From Malachius bipustulatus (taxonomy: Eukaryota > Arthropoda > Insecta > Coleoptera > Melyridae), in assembly GCA_910589415.1 (NCBI GenBank), contig OU342637.1:26077162-26141161 (forward strand): a stretch of 64,000 bases of DNA. The letters are read 5' to 3'. The position numbers and the translations under genes are program-made. Shown here piece by piece: positions 47,446 to 59,003 of the stretch. Numbering within the stretch: position 1 is the stretch's first letter; each line of letters starts with the position of its first letter. Under the pieces are notes generated by a model. The model did no database searches. It had not been told where the DNA came from and saw nothing but the letters and a program-made list of their open reading frames with translations.

Positions 47446-47612
47446 GAAATTAAAATAAAGAGTAAGTTCGGGCTTACGCCGCTTCCAGCTGTGTTGGGGT
47501 TGGTAGATACATTGTACTGATGATGAGTCCCAAAGAGGACGAAACACGAGTCTACAATTTCCACCTCTACTCATAGATGAATGGCATGTTGCTTTACAAC
47601 ATGTCTTCTCCT
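47446..47612 (+). mobile_element. ~167-bp insertion carrying a hammerhead motif, flanked by 13-bp direct repeats
   Basis: AAATCTTAACAGT occurs at 47433-47445 and again at 47613-47625, a target-site-duplication pattern around a 167-bp insert. The insert contains the hammerhead-like fold and no coding frame. Short hammerhead-bearing inserts are known from Penelope-like elements and from retrozymes; which applies here is not determined. Confidence 0.7.
47511..47558 (+). ncRNA. Type I hammerhead ribozyme-like motif
   Basis: Helix I is ATTGTA (47511-47516) paired with TACAAT (47553-47558). The core CTGATGA is at 47517-47523. Helix II is GTCC (47527-47530) with GGAC (47537-47540) around the loop CAAAGA. 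The second core GAAA is at 47541-47544. A minimal helix III follows, C47545-G47550 around ACGA plus the A-U pair 47544/47551. The predicted cleavage site lies after GTC (47550-47552). All parts are in the right order. One oddity is three extra bases (TGA, 47524-47526) between CTGATGA and helix II, which may weaken or abolish activity. A two-pair helix III is known for hammerheads in Penelope-like elements and animal retrozymes. Confidence 0.72.
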
Positions 47613-47625
47613 AAATCTTAACAGT

Positions 47626-48639
47626 TGAGTTGGCTTTTTAAAAACTTCACACCCAGAGTGGTCACGTACTTATTGATTCCCCTTTCAATTAAAAAAAAAA
47701 TCGAGACAGGAGTTGCGTCAAGGTCAATAAGTTCGACATCAAAAGGTTCCCGAGACGAACAAAAATTGACCCCTGCGTATCAGGAGCAGGACTCATATTC
47801 ACAATGCACACAATATATGTCAACTAACAGAGTTGCCAAATTTATAGTCCTCAACTTTTTTTTTCAAAAATTTCGCCCAATGATTTTACCCTTTTTTAGG
47901 ATCATCCTTACTCCAGTAGGTAACCATGGTTACTGGATCGTTACTAAATGATGGCGCAAAAAAGATGAGGACACTGCAATTTATGTCAAAAGTCAAAAAA
48001 AAAATTCCTATTGCCTGATGGGAAAATTCATCACATTATTGGTGTAAAGGATAGGGTGGGGGATGGGGAAAGTAGAGTTGAAGACGATTTGTTTCAATAT
48101 TTTTGTTAAAAGCGCCTGGATAAAAGTTTGGCGATCATTATTTTCTGATAGGTGGCCCAAAAAATTATTTTTCTTCGTTGTAGAAACTTTTTTGACATTT
48201 CATTCCGTCTCATAATATCTCGCCCATATAGGGCGCGTTTTTATTATTCAGTATATTCACAATTTACAAAAAATGCAAAAAAAAATTAAAAAATTAAAAA
48301 AAAAACAAAAAAAGTGAAAGAAATGAAAGAAAATCAAGATTTGTTTCACTTTTCACTTCACTTAGGATAGGAATGTCTCTGTCACTTTATAGGGTTTTCA
48401 CTTTCAATATTTTCGTCACTTTGCGGAATTTTGCATGATTTTAAGGATTTAAAAAAAATTTCACGTCCATCTAATGGGATTCATCGAAAAGATAACGATT
48501 TGGGGTTATGTTGCTTTTGTTTGAATAAAGCTGGAGAGCGTGTCTACCTTCTTCTAATGCGATTGGGATTTTTGATTTTTGCAGTGGTGGCTCATGGGAC
48601 AGCTCGAAAATTGGATTTTGACAACGTCGGGAGAGCTCG
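47626..48639. other. Non-coding, no gene supported
   Basis: AT-rich with long A runs near 48280-48320. A 108-codon plus frame (47625-47951) shows no recognisable domain. Confidence 0.3.
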
Positions 48640-49815
48640 ATTTTTTTTTTTTTTGACAAGGTCCGGACAGCTCGAAAATGTGATTTTTGCCACGTCAAGT
48701 CAGCTTGAGTTTTCTTGCAAGGTCCACAGGTAGATGTAGACTAAGTCCGGTCAGCTCGAATTTTCTTGCAAGGTCCACAGTTATAGACAAAGTCCAATCA
48801 GCTCCATTTTTTGCGGGGCTAACCAAATTGGTCAGCTCGATTTTTTTTTGCAAAGTTCGATCAGCTCGAAAAATCGATTTCGATTTTTGCAACGTCGAGT
48901 CAATTCGAATTTTCTTGCAAGGTCCACATTTATAGACAAAGTCCAATCAGCTCCATTTTTTGCATGGCTAAACAAATTATGGTCAACTCGATTTTTTTGC
49001 AAAATTCGATGAGCTCGAAAAATCGTTTTTGCCACGTCAGGTCAGCTCGAGTTTTCTTGCAAGGTCCACAGGTAGTATAGACAAAGTCCGGTCAGCTCGA
49101 TTTTTTGCAAGGCTAAACAAATTCCGGTCAGCTCGATTTTTTTTGCAAAGTACAATCAGCTCGAAAACTCGATTCTTTCAACGTCGAATCAACTCGAATT
49201 TTCTTGCAAGGTCCACAGTTATAGACCAAGTCCAAGCAGCTCCATTTTTTGCGGGGCTATAAACAAATTCCGGCCAGCTCGATTTTTTTTTCAAAGTCCG
49301 GGCAGCTGGAAAATTTGATTTTTGGAACATCCGGTCAGCTCGATTTTTTGCAAGGCTATAAACAAATTCCGGCCAACTTGATTTTTTTTCAAAGTCCGAA
49401 CAGATCGAAAATTTGTACTTTTGAACGTCGAGTCAGCTCGAATTTTCGTGCAAGGTCCACATGTAAGTACCTATTTAGACAAAGTCCAGACAGCTCCTTT
49501 TTTCTGCAAGGTTAAACAGATTCCAGTCAGCCCTATTTTTTTGCAGGAGTCTGGACAGTTCTAAAATTTGATTTTTGCAAAGTCGGCCAAATGGCAGTTT
49601 TTTTTTAGATCTTTATTGTTTGATTTTTTTTGCTGCATGTCCGGCTAGACAAAGTCTTTGCTAGGCTAGAAAATGCGCTTCTTGCTCAAATGGCAAAGTC
49701 CGGCCAGCTCGAAAATTCCACTTCTGCAAAATCCGGTTAGCTCAAAAATTTTGAGCGTTGTCAAACCGGACCTTGCAAAAAACAAATTTGAGCTGACCGG
49801 ACTTTTTCTCTAACT
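48640..49815 (+). repeat. Minisatellite built on GTC(C)GGTCAGCTCGA...TTTTGC
   Basis: Units of about 45-65 bp share GGTCAGCTCGATTTTTT, GCAAGGTCCACA, ATAGACAAAGTCC and AACAAATTCCGG; a larger period of about 180-200 bp is visible. At 49755-49812 the motif appears reversed (GGACCTTGCAAAAAAC, GAGCTGACCGGACTTT), so the last unit is inverted. Frames here are repeat translations. Confidence 0.8.
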
Positions 49816-52800
49816 GCATGGACCGTTCCAAAATAGTGTCAAAACGCCGGAACGCGCAAAAAACCTCTCATCCGCTTTCTTGATGGCCTAAATCTTCGTT
49901 GGCTCTGGTGGTGGTAGCGTTAGCAATTTTGAGGCTTCTTTCCGTTACTGGGATTCTTCAGGAAGTTCTTGGGTATCGTTAATAAAAAATGGGTTTTTGC
50001 TTAATGAATGAAGTGACCCACGGGTCCTGCGCTGTGCAAGATGCAAGTTTTTGGGAGCGTGGCCGAGCATTAGCACTTCTAGCACTTTTAATTTGTAATC
50101 TGTTTTTTTTCAATTCCGTACAAGAGAATGAACCCAAATCTTCACGATTTGGTCTTATTGTTCTTCAAGAAATTTTTTTTGTATGGGATTCCCCGAATTG
50201 TGCCATCTTACCAGATCTCTATAACGTTTATTTGATAAAGCACGTTTGTAAATATATTGCGCAAACATGATATATTATGCGTCATGCATGTGGGTTATCC
50301 CCAGCAATGAAATTAAGCGGGTTTTGTGAAAAATCTGCAAAAAAAGTCGTAGGATAGAGGAACACAAATACCTACCTACAAGTTTTAGTGTCTACGTTTT
50401 TATATTTAAATGATGCATAAGGAACACTGTTCTACAACTATATATCTGCTATGTTTATTTATTCCTATCCCACTTCTGATACCAAACATCAAGGATTACC
50501 TATGTTTATGTGAGTTATTTATACGAATTGGGTCTACCTATAATAGGAAAGAAAACAATGGGAATTAAGTATTTTTTTTGGGTCACCTCTTGTCACTTAT
50601 ATCGAATTGATTTATTACTGGTGTGAAAAAAAATACCAAAAACTTGACCATGACACTATTCTCATTGTTTTTTCTTTACATAATAATTAATGAATTAAGG
50701 AAACAATAACAATAATTATATTTTTTTATAAACTAGTACTAGTTACCTATGTTCTCTAATAATAACTAGATAATATTGTCTATTAATAATTCAAAAAGCA
50801 CTTCCATAAATTAATGAAAAATAAAAATGATATTCTTCTCAACTTCTCAACTAATTAATGAATCGAGAGGAATCCAAGCGCGCAGGATCCGTAGTATCCG
50901 TTCGCCGCGTAGCCGCCAAACTAGCGAAGAGTAGAGAATATCTGCGAGATAGAATCACTCGATGTGAGAGGATTCCGTGTTCACCGCGTCGCCTCCCCAG
51001 ACAACCACCGACACTCACCCCCCCGTTCCGCCCCCGACCCTCGTCCCCTAAACCTTCCGCCCCTGGAATACCGGCAGCTCGTTCTACACTCTCGCAAAAA
51101 ACCAGGCCACGCCGATTACACTGACCGTGAGGCACTCTGCAAATTAATTGGCCCACTAGGGATGTCTTTTCAAACCATTTCAAACCTACCCCATCATGTG
51201 TCTTCGTATGTTGTTGGTTGGTTGTTGGTGCCGGGGCTGCTGTTGTTATAGTTTTATTCCCTCCCTCTCACTCTCTCTTATTATTATAACCAATTTCATA
51301 AAAATTCAATCATGAGTATTTTTATATAGATGAGTACTTACTACTTACTTGAGTAAATATGTGCTAAGAGGACTTTACTAGTATTCTAGATACCTACCTA
51401 CTTAAGTAATTAAATGAGTAAATCTAATAATATTAAGATTGCGAGAGGATACCTAGGTCAAGTACCCCTATAGAAGTGGTTCCTCGGAAACGAAAAAAAG
51501 ATGTTGATATTCTTTTATTATTAGAAAACTGGGTCAGCGGTAGAAGCATCAGCAGCAGCAGCAGCAGCAGCAGCGCGTCTTGCCATGCATTAATTGCCTA
51601 TACACTGATTGCAATTAGGTGGGATATAGACCCTTCCCCTTCCCCTTCATTCAACCGCTCCCCTGACACCCCGCCGCTTACTTGTGCTCACACCCCTGAA
51701 ATGATTCCAACAAGCTCGCAGCGAAAAAATGCATAAAAAATAAAAAACAAAAACTACCCTCAAAATGGCTGCCTGGCAGAAAGCATCTCATTTTAGCTGA
51801 AACAGGGGTCGAATCCGTCCTTCTTCCACCAGTGCGATTCACTTCAGCCCCTTTCACCCCTATAAATATGGCGCCCTGATTGCCTGTATACCGCGTTGTT
51901 CGTCAGTCCACGTTGACTAGAACCCGCTAAACCGCAACAGCGAATCGGGTGTCGAGAATTTGAATCTGCAGCCAATCGGGCCGGCGGATCCGCTAGCGGC
52001 GCCCAGATTAAACGAGTTGCATCGTTTTCCGCCGGCAGAGCAAATGGGATTCGAGTGTCGGCCAATCGGATCGCTCGTGTCCGCCCCGTCGCGACTGACA
52101 GGTCTCGTCAAGTCAACGTGGACTAGAGGTGCCAGTACACGGCTTCGCAGCAGGCAAACCAGCAAAAATAAGAGCCGACCAAAAAAATATATATGAGTGC
52201 AGATAAAATCTAGAGGGGTACGGGATGGGTAGTCCTAGCAGAACAAAAGCCTCTTCGTCCGGCCTACCAGTTATTAAAGACCGAAGGCGAGTTTACAAAG
52301 GTCAAACTTTATAGCCGAATTACAATGGAACTAATTTTTACATTCATCTCGTCAATAATGGGGCGTCCAATACCTGTAATCTCGGACGGACGGGTGTTCA
52401 TTAGATTTTTTAGCGTCTCCGCGCTCCGTCGGTTCAAAACGCCAGTTATTATTACTTAGTAGGCGTATTAAGGAAATTACAGATGTGTAAATAACATACG
52501 GTGCGTTATAAATTCACCGATTAATTTGTGATGTTATCAAGGATAATTTACTCGTTATTATTATCAAAGGCATCTAAATAATTTCATTCACACAAATATT
52601 TACTTTAAATACATTATGATTAGATTGCTATTTATATCTTAATCAAAATACCGAACTTACCTACACCCATAATGGGTGATGGGTGTGGATATTATAGGCG
52701 TTCGTATTTTCGGCCGTAAATTATTTTTTTAGGAAGACTTTCTAAAAAGTGAAAGTAATTTTCAAGAGACGATGCTGCTTGCTGATAAATGACTGCAACA

Positions 52801-53119
52801 ACCACACTTCTGCGCACCTAACCTTAAACACATTCCCTAAATGAAATTCACTTTTTATGCTAAATTTGTCATCTATACCTATACCTACGTCATGCCTGAA
52901 ACCAGCGCACTGATCCGAGCTTTTAACAGAAATAGTAATCGGTGCCAATCGGGCAAACCAAAAAGGCCATCAGGAAACAACCAGAGGTTTTAGGCATGCA
53001 ACAATAACCTCAAAAACCGATATTTCTGTAAAATGAGGTCATGTGAGCTGGTTTTATTAAATCAACCATGCGGGTTTGTAGAAATTCTAATTTGACTCAA
53101 AATATTTAAAAAATCTCAT
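49816..53119. other. Non-coding with GC-rich islands at 50860-51130 and 51850-52130
   Basis: A minus-strand donor GTGAGT lies at 51018-51013, downstream of a G-rich stretch (reverse complement of 51018-51048). This could be a leader exon for the minus-strand gene starting at 46757. The second island has 13-bp inverted ends GTCCACGTTGACT and AGTCAACGTGGAC (51906-52126) and two CCAATCGG boxes. A CAG run of eight lies at 51550-51573. No protein gene is supported. Confidence 0.35.
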
Positions 53120-54848
53120 TAGTGACATCTTCAACTATTAAAATAGGGAAGCAGAGACGAGAAGACATTATGACACGTGATTATAACGTCATTATTTGGG
53201 CGCTGACGTCGAAAACACGTCGTTTTATCTCAATATCTCACGCAATGAAAAATAACCAATTAATGACGTCACAAAAAAGTAAACTGACTTCCTTTTCTGA
53301 GGCTCGCGTTAGTAACGTGTTTATAACGTCATAGACACGTGGAACTTGCGGCACGAAAATCAGGATTTTTTTTTAATACCTATAGCTACTCAAATTAAGT
53401 AATTAAGTAAGTTAAATAATGTTAAATTCCTGGGAGCAGAGACAATAAGTCATGACACGTGATTATAATGTCATTTTTTGGTTATCATTAACCGCTGAAG
53501 TCGAAAACACGTCGTTTTAGTACTCGATATCTCACGCAATTTAAGACAACCAATTGTGTTGATGTCGTAATGACGTAATTTGATTTATTTTTTCCACTTC
53601 ATCGTAAGTAACGTGTTTTTCACGTCATTTACACGTGGAACTTATGGGGCACGAAAATCGGAAATTCTTTTTTAATATCGCTACTTAAATTAAATAATTG
53701 ACCAAGTATACACTCCCGGAAGCAGAGAGAAATCATGACACGTGATTATAACGTAATTTTTTGGTTATAATTAGCCGCTGACGTTGAAAGCACGTCGTTT
53801 TAGTACTCAATATTTCACGCCATTTAAAACAACCAATTGTTGACGTCATAATGACGTAATTTGATTTATTTTTTTCACGTATTGTAAAGTGACTATATGT
53901 AGGTATATCTACTAACACATAAAACTAAACTTGGGTCACGAAAATTGTGAATGTTTATGTTAATATAACCTAATCAAATTGAAGCAAATTCAAGAAGCTG
54001 AGGTCAGAGCGACTGAAACGAATAACCTTCTTCTAACGTTTTTACGTCATTATGACGTCATTGATCCAAAAATGTATACGTAATTTTTGACGGGATTTTT
54101 ACGTCAAGCAATTACCTCTTCGATCTGTGACATTTTATCGACGTCATTGGACGTCGTTTAAAATAAAAAAATGACGTCTTATTGACATCATAAGTCTACT
54201 ACCTGAGACAAAATCAATGTCAAAGAGTGGTAGATCACATTATAGACTCTGACCTGGAGGAGATCGTTATAGTTTGCACAAATGTGAAGAAAATTCAGAA
54301 ATTTTACAGACCCTGAAGATGACTTTATTGACGTAAATCTGGATGAGAGTCGGCTTTTGCTAAACTGTATCGAATAAGAAGTGCTTATGAGTGTAATAAG
54401 TGATAAGCGGATTAAAAATCGTACAAACCTACAACGACACGTGATTATAACGTCATTTTTTGGTTATAATTAGCCTGTGACGTCAAAAACACGTCGTTTT
54501 AGTATGTACTCAATATATCTCACGCAATTTAAAAAAAAAACAACTGTGGTCAAAGACGTAGTAAATTGACTTTTTTCTCTCACGTCGGCGCAGATAACGT
54601 CGTTTTCACGTCATATACACGTGGAACTTGCAGCACGAGAATCAGGGAGGTTTTTTTCTTTTTTGAATATATAATTACTCGCAATAGAACAAATCAAGAA
54701 GCTGCGAGACCAAAACAACTGAAACGAATAATAACTTCCCTTCTTACGTTTTCACGTTATTATAATGACGTAATTGATCCAAAAGTCTATACGCCATTTT
54801 TTACGTCAATAAATTATGTATTCGATCTGTGAATAATAATAACGTCAT
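53120..54848 (+). repeat. Tandem repeat rich in ACGTCA/TGACGT (CRE-like) motifs, ~280-320-bp unit
   Basis: Units share GCAGAGA, GACACGTGATTATAACGTCA, GCTGACGTCGAAAACACGTC, GTTTTAGTACTCAATATCTC, ACGCAATTTAAAACAACCAA and ATGACGTAATTTGATTTATT. Starts lie near 53150, 53440, 53725 and 54435. The array is interrupted at 54849 by a TIR element and resumes after 58075 with AAAATTAAAAAAATGACGTC. Confidence 0.8.
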
Positions 54849-57800
54849 ATACAGGGTGTTAAGAAAATGACGGATAAACTCTTCAGGACATTCTAGGGGA
54901 CACTCAGTAGAGTACGGGAAAAATAATTTAAAAAAATCCAGAGCTACACTGAGAAAAATGTCAGCGTGGAATAGCATTAAATCATGTTCTTCCTGACTTG
55001 TTTAATGGTGAAACTGGGACTAAATTCCACAAGTACGTTTTGCCATGCCTAGTAATGTATAACGCATAAGGCTATATGGACAGTATAAGCACGCGTATCG
55101 TGACGTCTAAGGGCAGCAAGGAATACCATGATATCCCTGGCCTTCCTACTTGTATCATGCAAAATGCTAGAAGAACGTTTCGCCATGCACAGAACGTAAA
55201 ACGCATAAGGCTGCTGGTACAGTATAAGCAGGCTAATGGTAATGTCTAATGGCATTTCAAACAGTCTGTAAATCTAGCTGTTCAGCAATGGATTCACAAC
55301 AGTAAGGATAATACACACTGCCGGTCATGGAGAATTAAATAGAAATTTCTGCGTAAGACTCTTTCCTTTGGCATGGCAGAACTCCATGTGATGATTTTTT
55401 TAGCAGTTACCAGTTCACTGAAAGGCAGTGTACAACATTTTTTCAAGCAGAGCGTATTGCTGGTATCACCAGATGCAGCACTTTGATATTAAAAAGGTCA
55501 CTCAAGTATTTAAATAATAGACAGTCACTATTTGACTGCAAGATAAATTATTTCCTGGCATATTTAAAGGGAGGCGCAAGATAAAAATTAGGATAGGAAT
55601 GTTGCAAATAAAACTTAGGTTTTAATGCATAAAATTTTTATTGAAAAACATTCAAACAACATATTTAATTAATCATTATAAGAGAAAAAAACTAATTATT
55701 TAATTCAAAATAAATATACAGGGTGATCCCGAAATGGTGGACACTGATAGCATCACAGCATTCATTTTGGATTTTACGGAGTACTCAATTAACTTTGTCT
55801 CCAGAATGGTTTCTTTAAAAAGATATGATCAACCTTTCTTCAGGAAAAAAATAGTGTGCAGGTCTAAAATACCCAGACAGATATTACCTACCATGGAAAC
55901 AGATGAAGTGGCAAGTTTAGCAAAGTTTCAAAAAATTTTCGTTGCGGGGATACCATAGACGATAATATTATTCAAAATATATTTCCAATCCGTTGTTTTA
56001 AGTTCGAATTCGAATAACGATGCCATATTGGCAAATTTTATTCGACTCTCCAGGAATTGGTAGAGTTTGAATGCCTCTAATTCCGTTACCGTTAATAAAA
56101 AAAAAACAAACGCTTTCGTAATATAGTTATGGGAGATAATGTGTTTTGTCAGTGGAAGTTATTTAAATTTGACTGTCATTTTTATTTAAATTTTAGAAAA
56201 AGCACACCCTATATGTCGGTAACGAAGCCGGGGAAACCATTTTTGTTTTAAATTTACAGTCTTTCTAAACAACCTCTACAACACCCTGTATACCTACCAT
56301 GTTCACCATTTATCACACTGCATAGGCATTCTCAATAAATTAAATTAATTTAAAGGCATTAAGTAACGTACATTTCAAGGTTCACCATGACTGCATGTTA
56401 ACATATTTGACACATAAGAAAATAAGGAAGCTGCATCAAGGTAGTAGGACATATACATTGTGAGCAAAATAATGTAAATTGAACTCGACAGTTTTTAACA
56501 TTTTGCAGAAAAAATCACACTGTCACTGTGACTCACATGTACTTCTCTAATTTTTACAAAGAACGGTTGAAATGTTTCATCACACAAATCTACAGTAACG
56601 TTTTCATTTTGCTCACACTATAATACTTGCAACAAGACACACACTAAATTATTACGTATATCTATGGTAAAATTGGTATAGGTATTATAGTCGGGGAAAC
56701 ACAGTCGAACAATGCAATAATAACACGGAAATCATCGATTATAAGTATGTTCGCGTAGGTACCTACCACTTGAAATAAAAAATGTCAAAAATGCATCCGC
56801 GTCCATGTATCACGCACAACTTGCGAACAACTACTAACACTAAGTCAAGCAACGCTAAATTATTATTATAAACAGGACCAAAGATTCCATCGCGCAATCG
56901 CACCCGTACACTTTTCACGCGTCCCGGGACTTCACACGGCTTTCCACAGTATTTCACATAACTTACCGAACTTGCTTACTGCTCAGATTTACCAAGAACG
57001 CAGATATACCTTTGTTAACGTTTTTACTGATTTTACTATCAGAATAATAGTGCAGCAGCGGCAGTTTAACTGCACGAAATATAATATTATGAATTCCCAT
57101 GTGTATAATGGAGTTCCTTACTGCGTTGCAGGACAAGAACCTAACATCATTTATTCTGCAGAAACGTTACACACAATTAAAATCAGGGAGGACGCTAGGT
57201 AACGGTAATGGTATTACGGCCGTACCTTTTCTCGAAATTGTGTCTCTACAAACCTCAATATTTGTTATTACCAGGCAAGAATGACCATGAACAATTATTT
57301 TCCGGCATATTTTCACGTAAGAGAAAAATAGCGATCACTCTGCTTAGCAGCACCAGATTGTAACGCCAATAATTCTGCAGAAACGTTACACAGTTAAAAT
57401 CAGGGAGGATGCTACGTACCGTTTATGATAATGGTGTTTTAGAAAGACAACGTGAGCGACATCCAGGTAATGGTATTACGGTAATACCATTTCTCGAAAT
57501 TGTGTCTCTACAAAACTCAATATCTGCTATACGGTTGTCTTATTCGTATTAAATGTGTTTCAGCCAGATTTAATGATGCTGCATACGTAGTACTGCAAAT
57601 ACCGTTCTACCATTCTGGCTGGACAGAAAATTTTTCTCAGTGTACATTGTAAAAGATATAAGTAAAATATTGAGCAATAAATTTGGCAACGTTCAACACT
57701 ATAACTGCTGGTATTTGGTAATATCGTCTAATTTCTAACAATGTAGGTAGTAAAGGTATCAAAACCGTTGTTGCCAAATTCATTTTTCAGCATCTTAGAA

Positions 57801-58075
57801 AAGAAAAAAAATTATCTTATTAAATTTTCCAAGCCTGGGATACATTTTAAGCAATTTTTTTCAATTGATAACGATTAAGGTACCCTTTTTATATCTGTAA
57901 AATCATCTGGTTTTTGCAAATAACGAAAAACAAAGATAGTAAAATGTTAAATTTGGCATTTTTTATCTCGCAAAATTGAAGGCCAGAATTTTTTAAATTA
58001 TTTTTCCCGTACTCTACTGAGTGTCCCCTACAATGTACTGAAGAGTTTATCCGTCATTTTCTTAACACCCTGTAT
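54849..58075. mobile_element. 3.2-kb element with ~90-bp terminal inverted repeats
   Basis: The left end ATACAGGGTGTTAAGAAAAT continues for about 92 nt and is mirrored at the right end with about 4 mismatches (through CTCAGTAGAGTACGGG and AATAATTTAAAAAA). An inner inverted pair TACACTGAGAAAAAT lies at 54945-54959 and 57630-57644. No transposase frame is recognised, so it is nonautonomous or has lost its gene. It sits within the CRE-rich array, whose sequence resumes on the far side. It contains two internal tandem duplications (about 55036-55230, and 57155-57200 with 57370-57415) and a nested smaller TIR element. Confidence 0.85.
55717..56290. mobile_element. Nested TIR element, ~574 bp
   Basis: TACAGGGTGATCCCGAAATG at the left and CAACACCCTGTA at the right form short inverted termini, inside the larger 54849-58075 element. 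A 74-codon frame begins near the left end (55734) but is not recognised. Confidence 0.55.
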
Positions 58076-58214
58076 AAAGCCGCCGAAAATTAAAAAAATG
58101 ACGTCTTAGTGACGTAGCTCTGCTACCTGGGACAAAATAAAGTGTCATACAGATACTCTGCACTTTACTTTCTATTGAATTATCGGAGACATTGGTGTCT
58201 AGATCTAGAGTTCT

Positions 58215-58252
<38 letters not shown>

Positions 58253-58346
58253 AATGAAGACAGTCAGATACAGGTGTGCACGTAAATCAAACTTTTTTGG
58301 CAGAAATCTGGACAAGAGCTTTCTAGAGTCTCTTTTTACCCATCAT

Positions 58347-58382
58347 CTATATGAGGAACGCGTTCGGCAGGCATAGTCAGTT
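58347..58382 (+). promoter_or_regulatory. TATA/initiator module, copy 2
   Basis: CTATATGAGGAACGCGTTCG is followed by GCATAGTCAGTT. The TATA word is degraded (TATATGAGG). The initiator TCAGTT is at 58377-58382 and extra TCAGT words follow. Confidence 0.4.
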
Positions 58383-58706
58383 CGGTCAGTATTAGTCAGT
58401 GGAGATAAAAAGAACGATTGAACGTAATTGAACGCTATAGTGAGCTAGTGCAAACAGTGGTATCTAGATCTAGAACTGTTACACAGAGAGGTATACCTAT
58501 AGGTATAGAGAGAGAATGAGGGAGGGAAATAGAGAGAAAAGACAGTCAGTACAAGAGTGCACGTGAATTTTTGTTGGCAGAAATCTGAATAAGAGCATTG
58601 TTTTATTTTCGAGATAAAAGAACAATATTGCATTTTTTCAGATAGTGATCTACAGTTCCTTTGACATGATGTTCGTCGTCGTTTATAGAGTACCTTTTTA
58701 CCCATC

Positions 58707-58745
58707 TATATAAGGAACGCGTTCGACAGGCATATATAGTCAGTT
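58707..58745 (+). promoter_or_regulatory. TATA/initiator module, copy 3
   Basis: TATATAAGG at 58707-58715, palindrome GAACGCGTTC, and TCAGTT at 58740-58745. The spacing is 4 bp longer than in copy 1 because of an extra TATA tetranucleotide before the initiator. Confidence 0.5.
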
Positions 58746-58997
58746 CAGTCGAGCGAAGGAAAGCTAAGAGGGTGAGCTAGTACCAACAGTGTGGAGTGCT
58801 ACTAGAGAGAGAGGATATTCAGTACAGGAGTGATCTTGGATGAAAATAAAAGAGCTACCAGTCGTGTTAGTGATACCTAACTGTTTATTGTAACAAAAAA
58901 TGACAAGTGAAGCTTCAGAGATTATTGTATTGTGTAGATATTACGAATAATTCATAAACTGTAAAACTGTTATAAAACTAAGGAGAATGAAGTGAAG
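58742..58997 (+). ncRNA. Candidate first exon downstream of the duplicated promoter
   Basis: From the initiator at 58742 to a consensus donor GAAG then GTAAGT (donor 58998-59003). It contains only tiny frames (a 17-codon frame starting near 58838, another near 58900), so it would be a noncoding leader or the start of a noncoding RNA. No acceptor or downstream coding exon is recognised. A 102-codon frame in 59051-59359 has no recognisable domain. Confidence 0.3.
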
Positions 58998-59003
58998 GTA
59001 AGT

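Larger units (their letters stand above)
58190..58850 (+). repeat. Tandem duplication carrying promoter modules, ~360-bp unit
   Basis: Both copies contain GTATCTAGATCTAGA-like words, AGAGAG runs, GACAGTCAG.TACA then GTGCACGTAA or GTGAA, TTGGCAGAAATCTG, CTTTTTACCCATC and the TATA/GAACGCGTTC/TCAGTT module. The modules are about 361 bp apart, and a partial third unit follows. A GA microsatellite lies at 58216-58248. Confidence 0.7.

Noticed and set aside
51476..51736. 86-codon frame with a serine run
   Set aside because: Driven by a CAG microsatellite read as AGC; no domain on either side.
58216..58248. GA run considered as a GAGA-factor promoter element
   Set aside because: A pure dinucleotide run is more simply a microsatellite; no independent evidence of promoter use.
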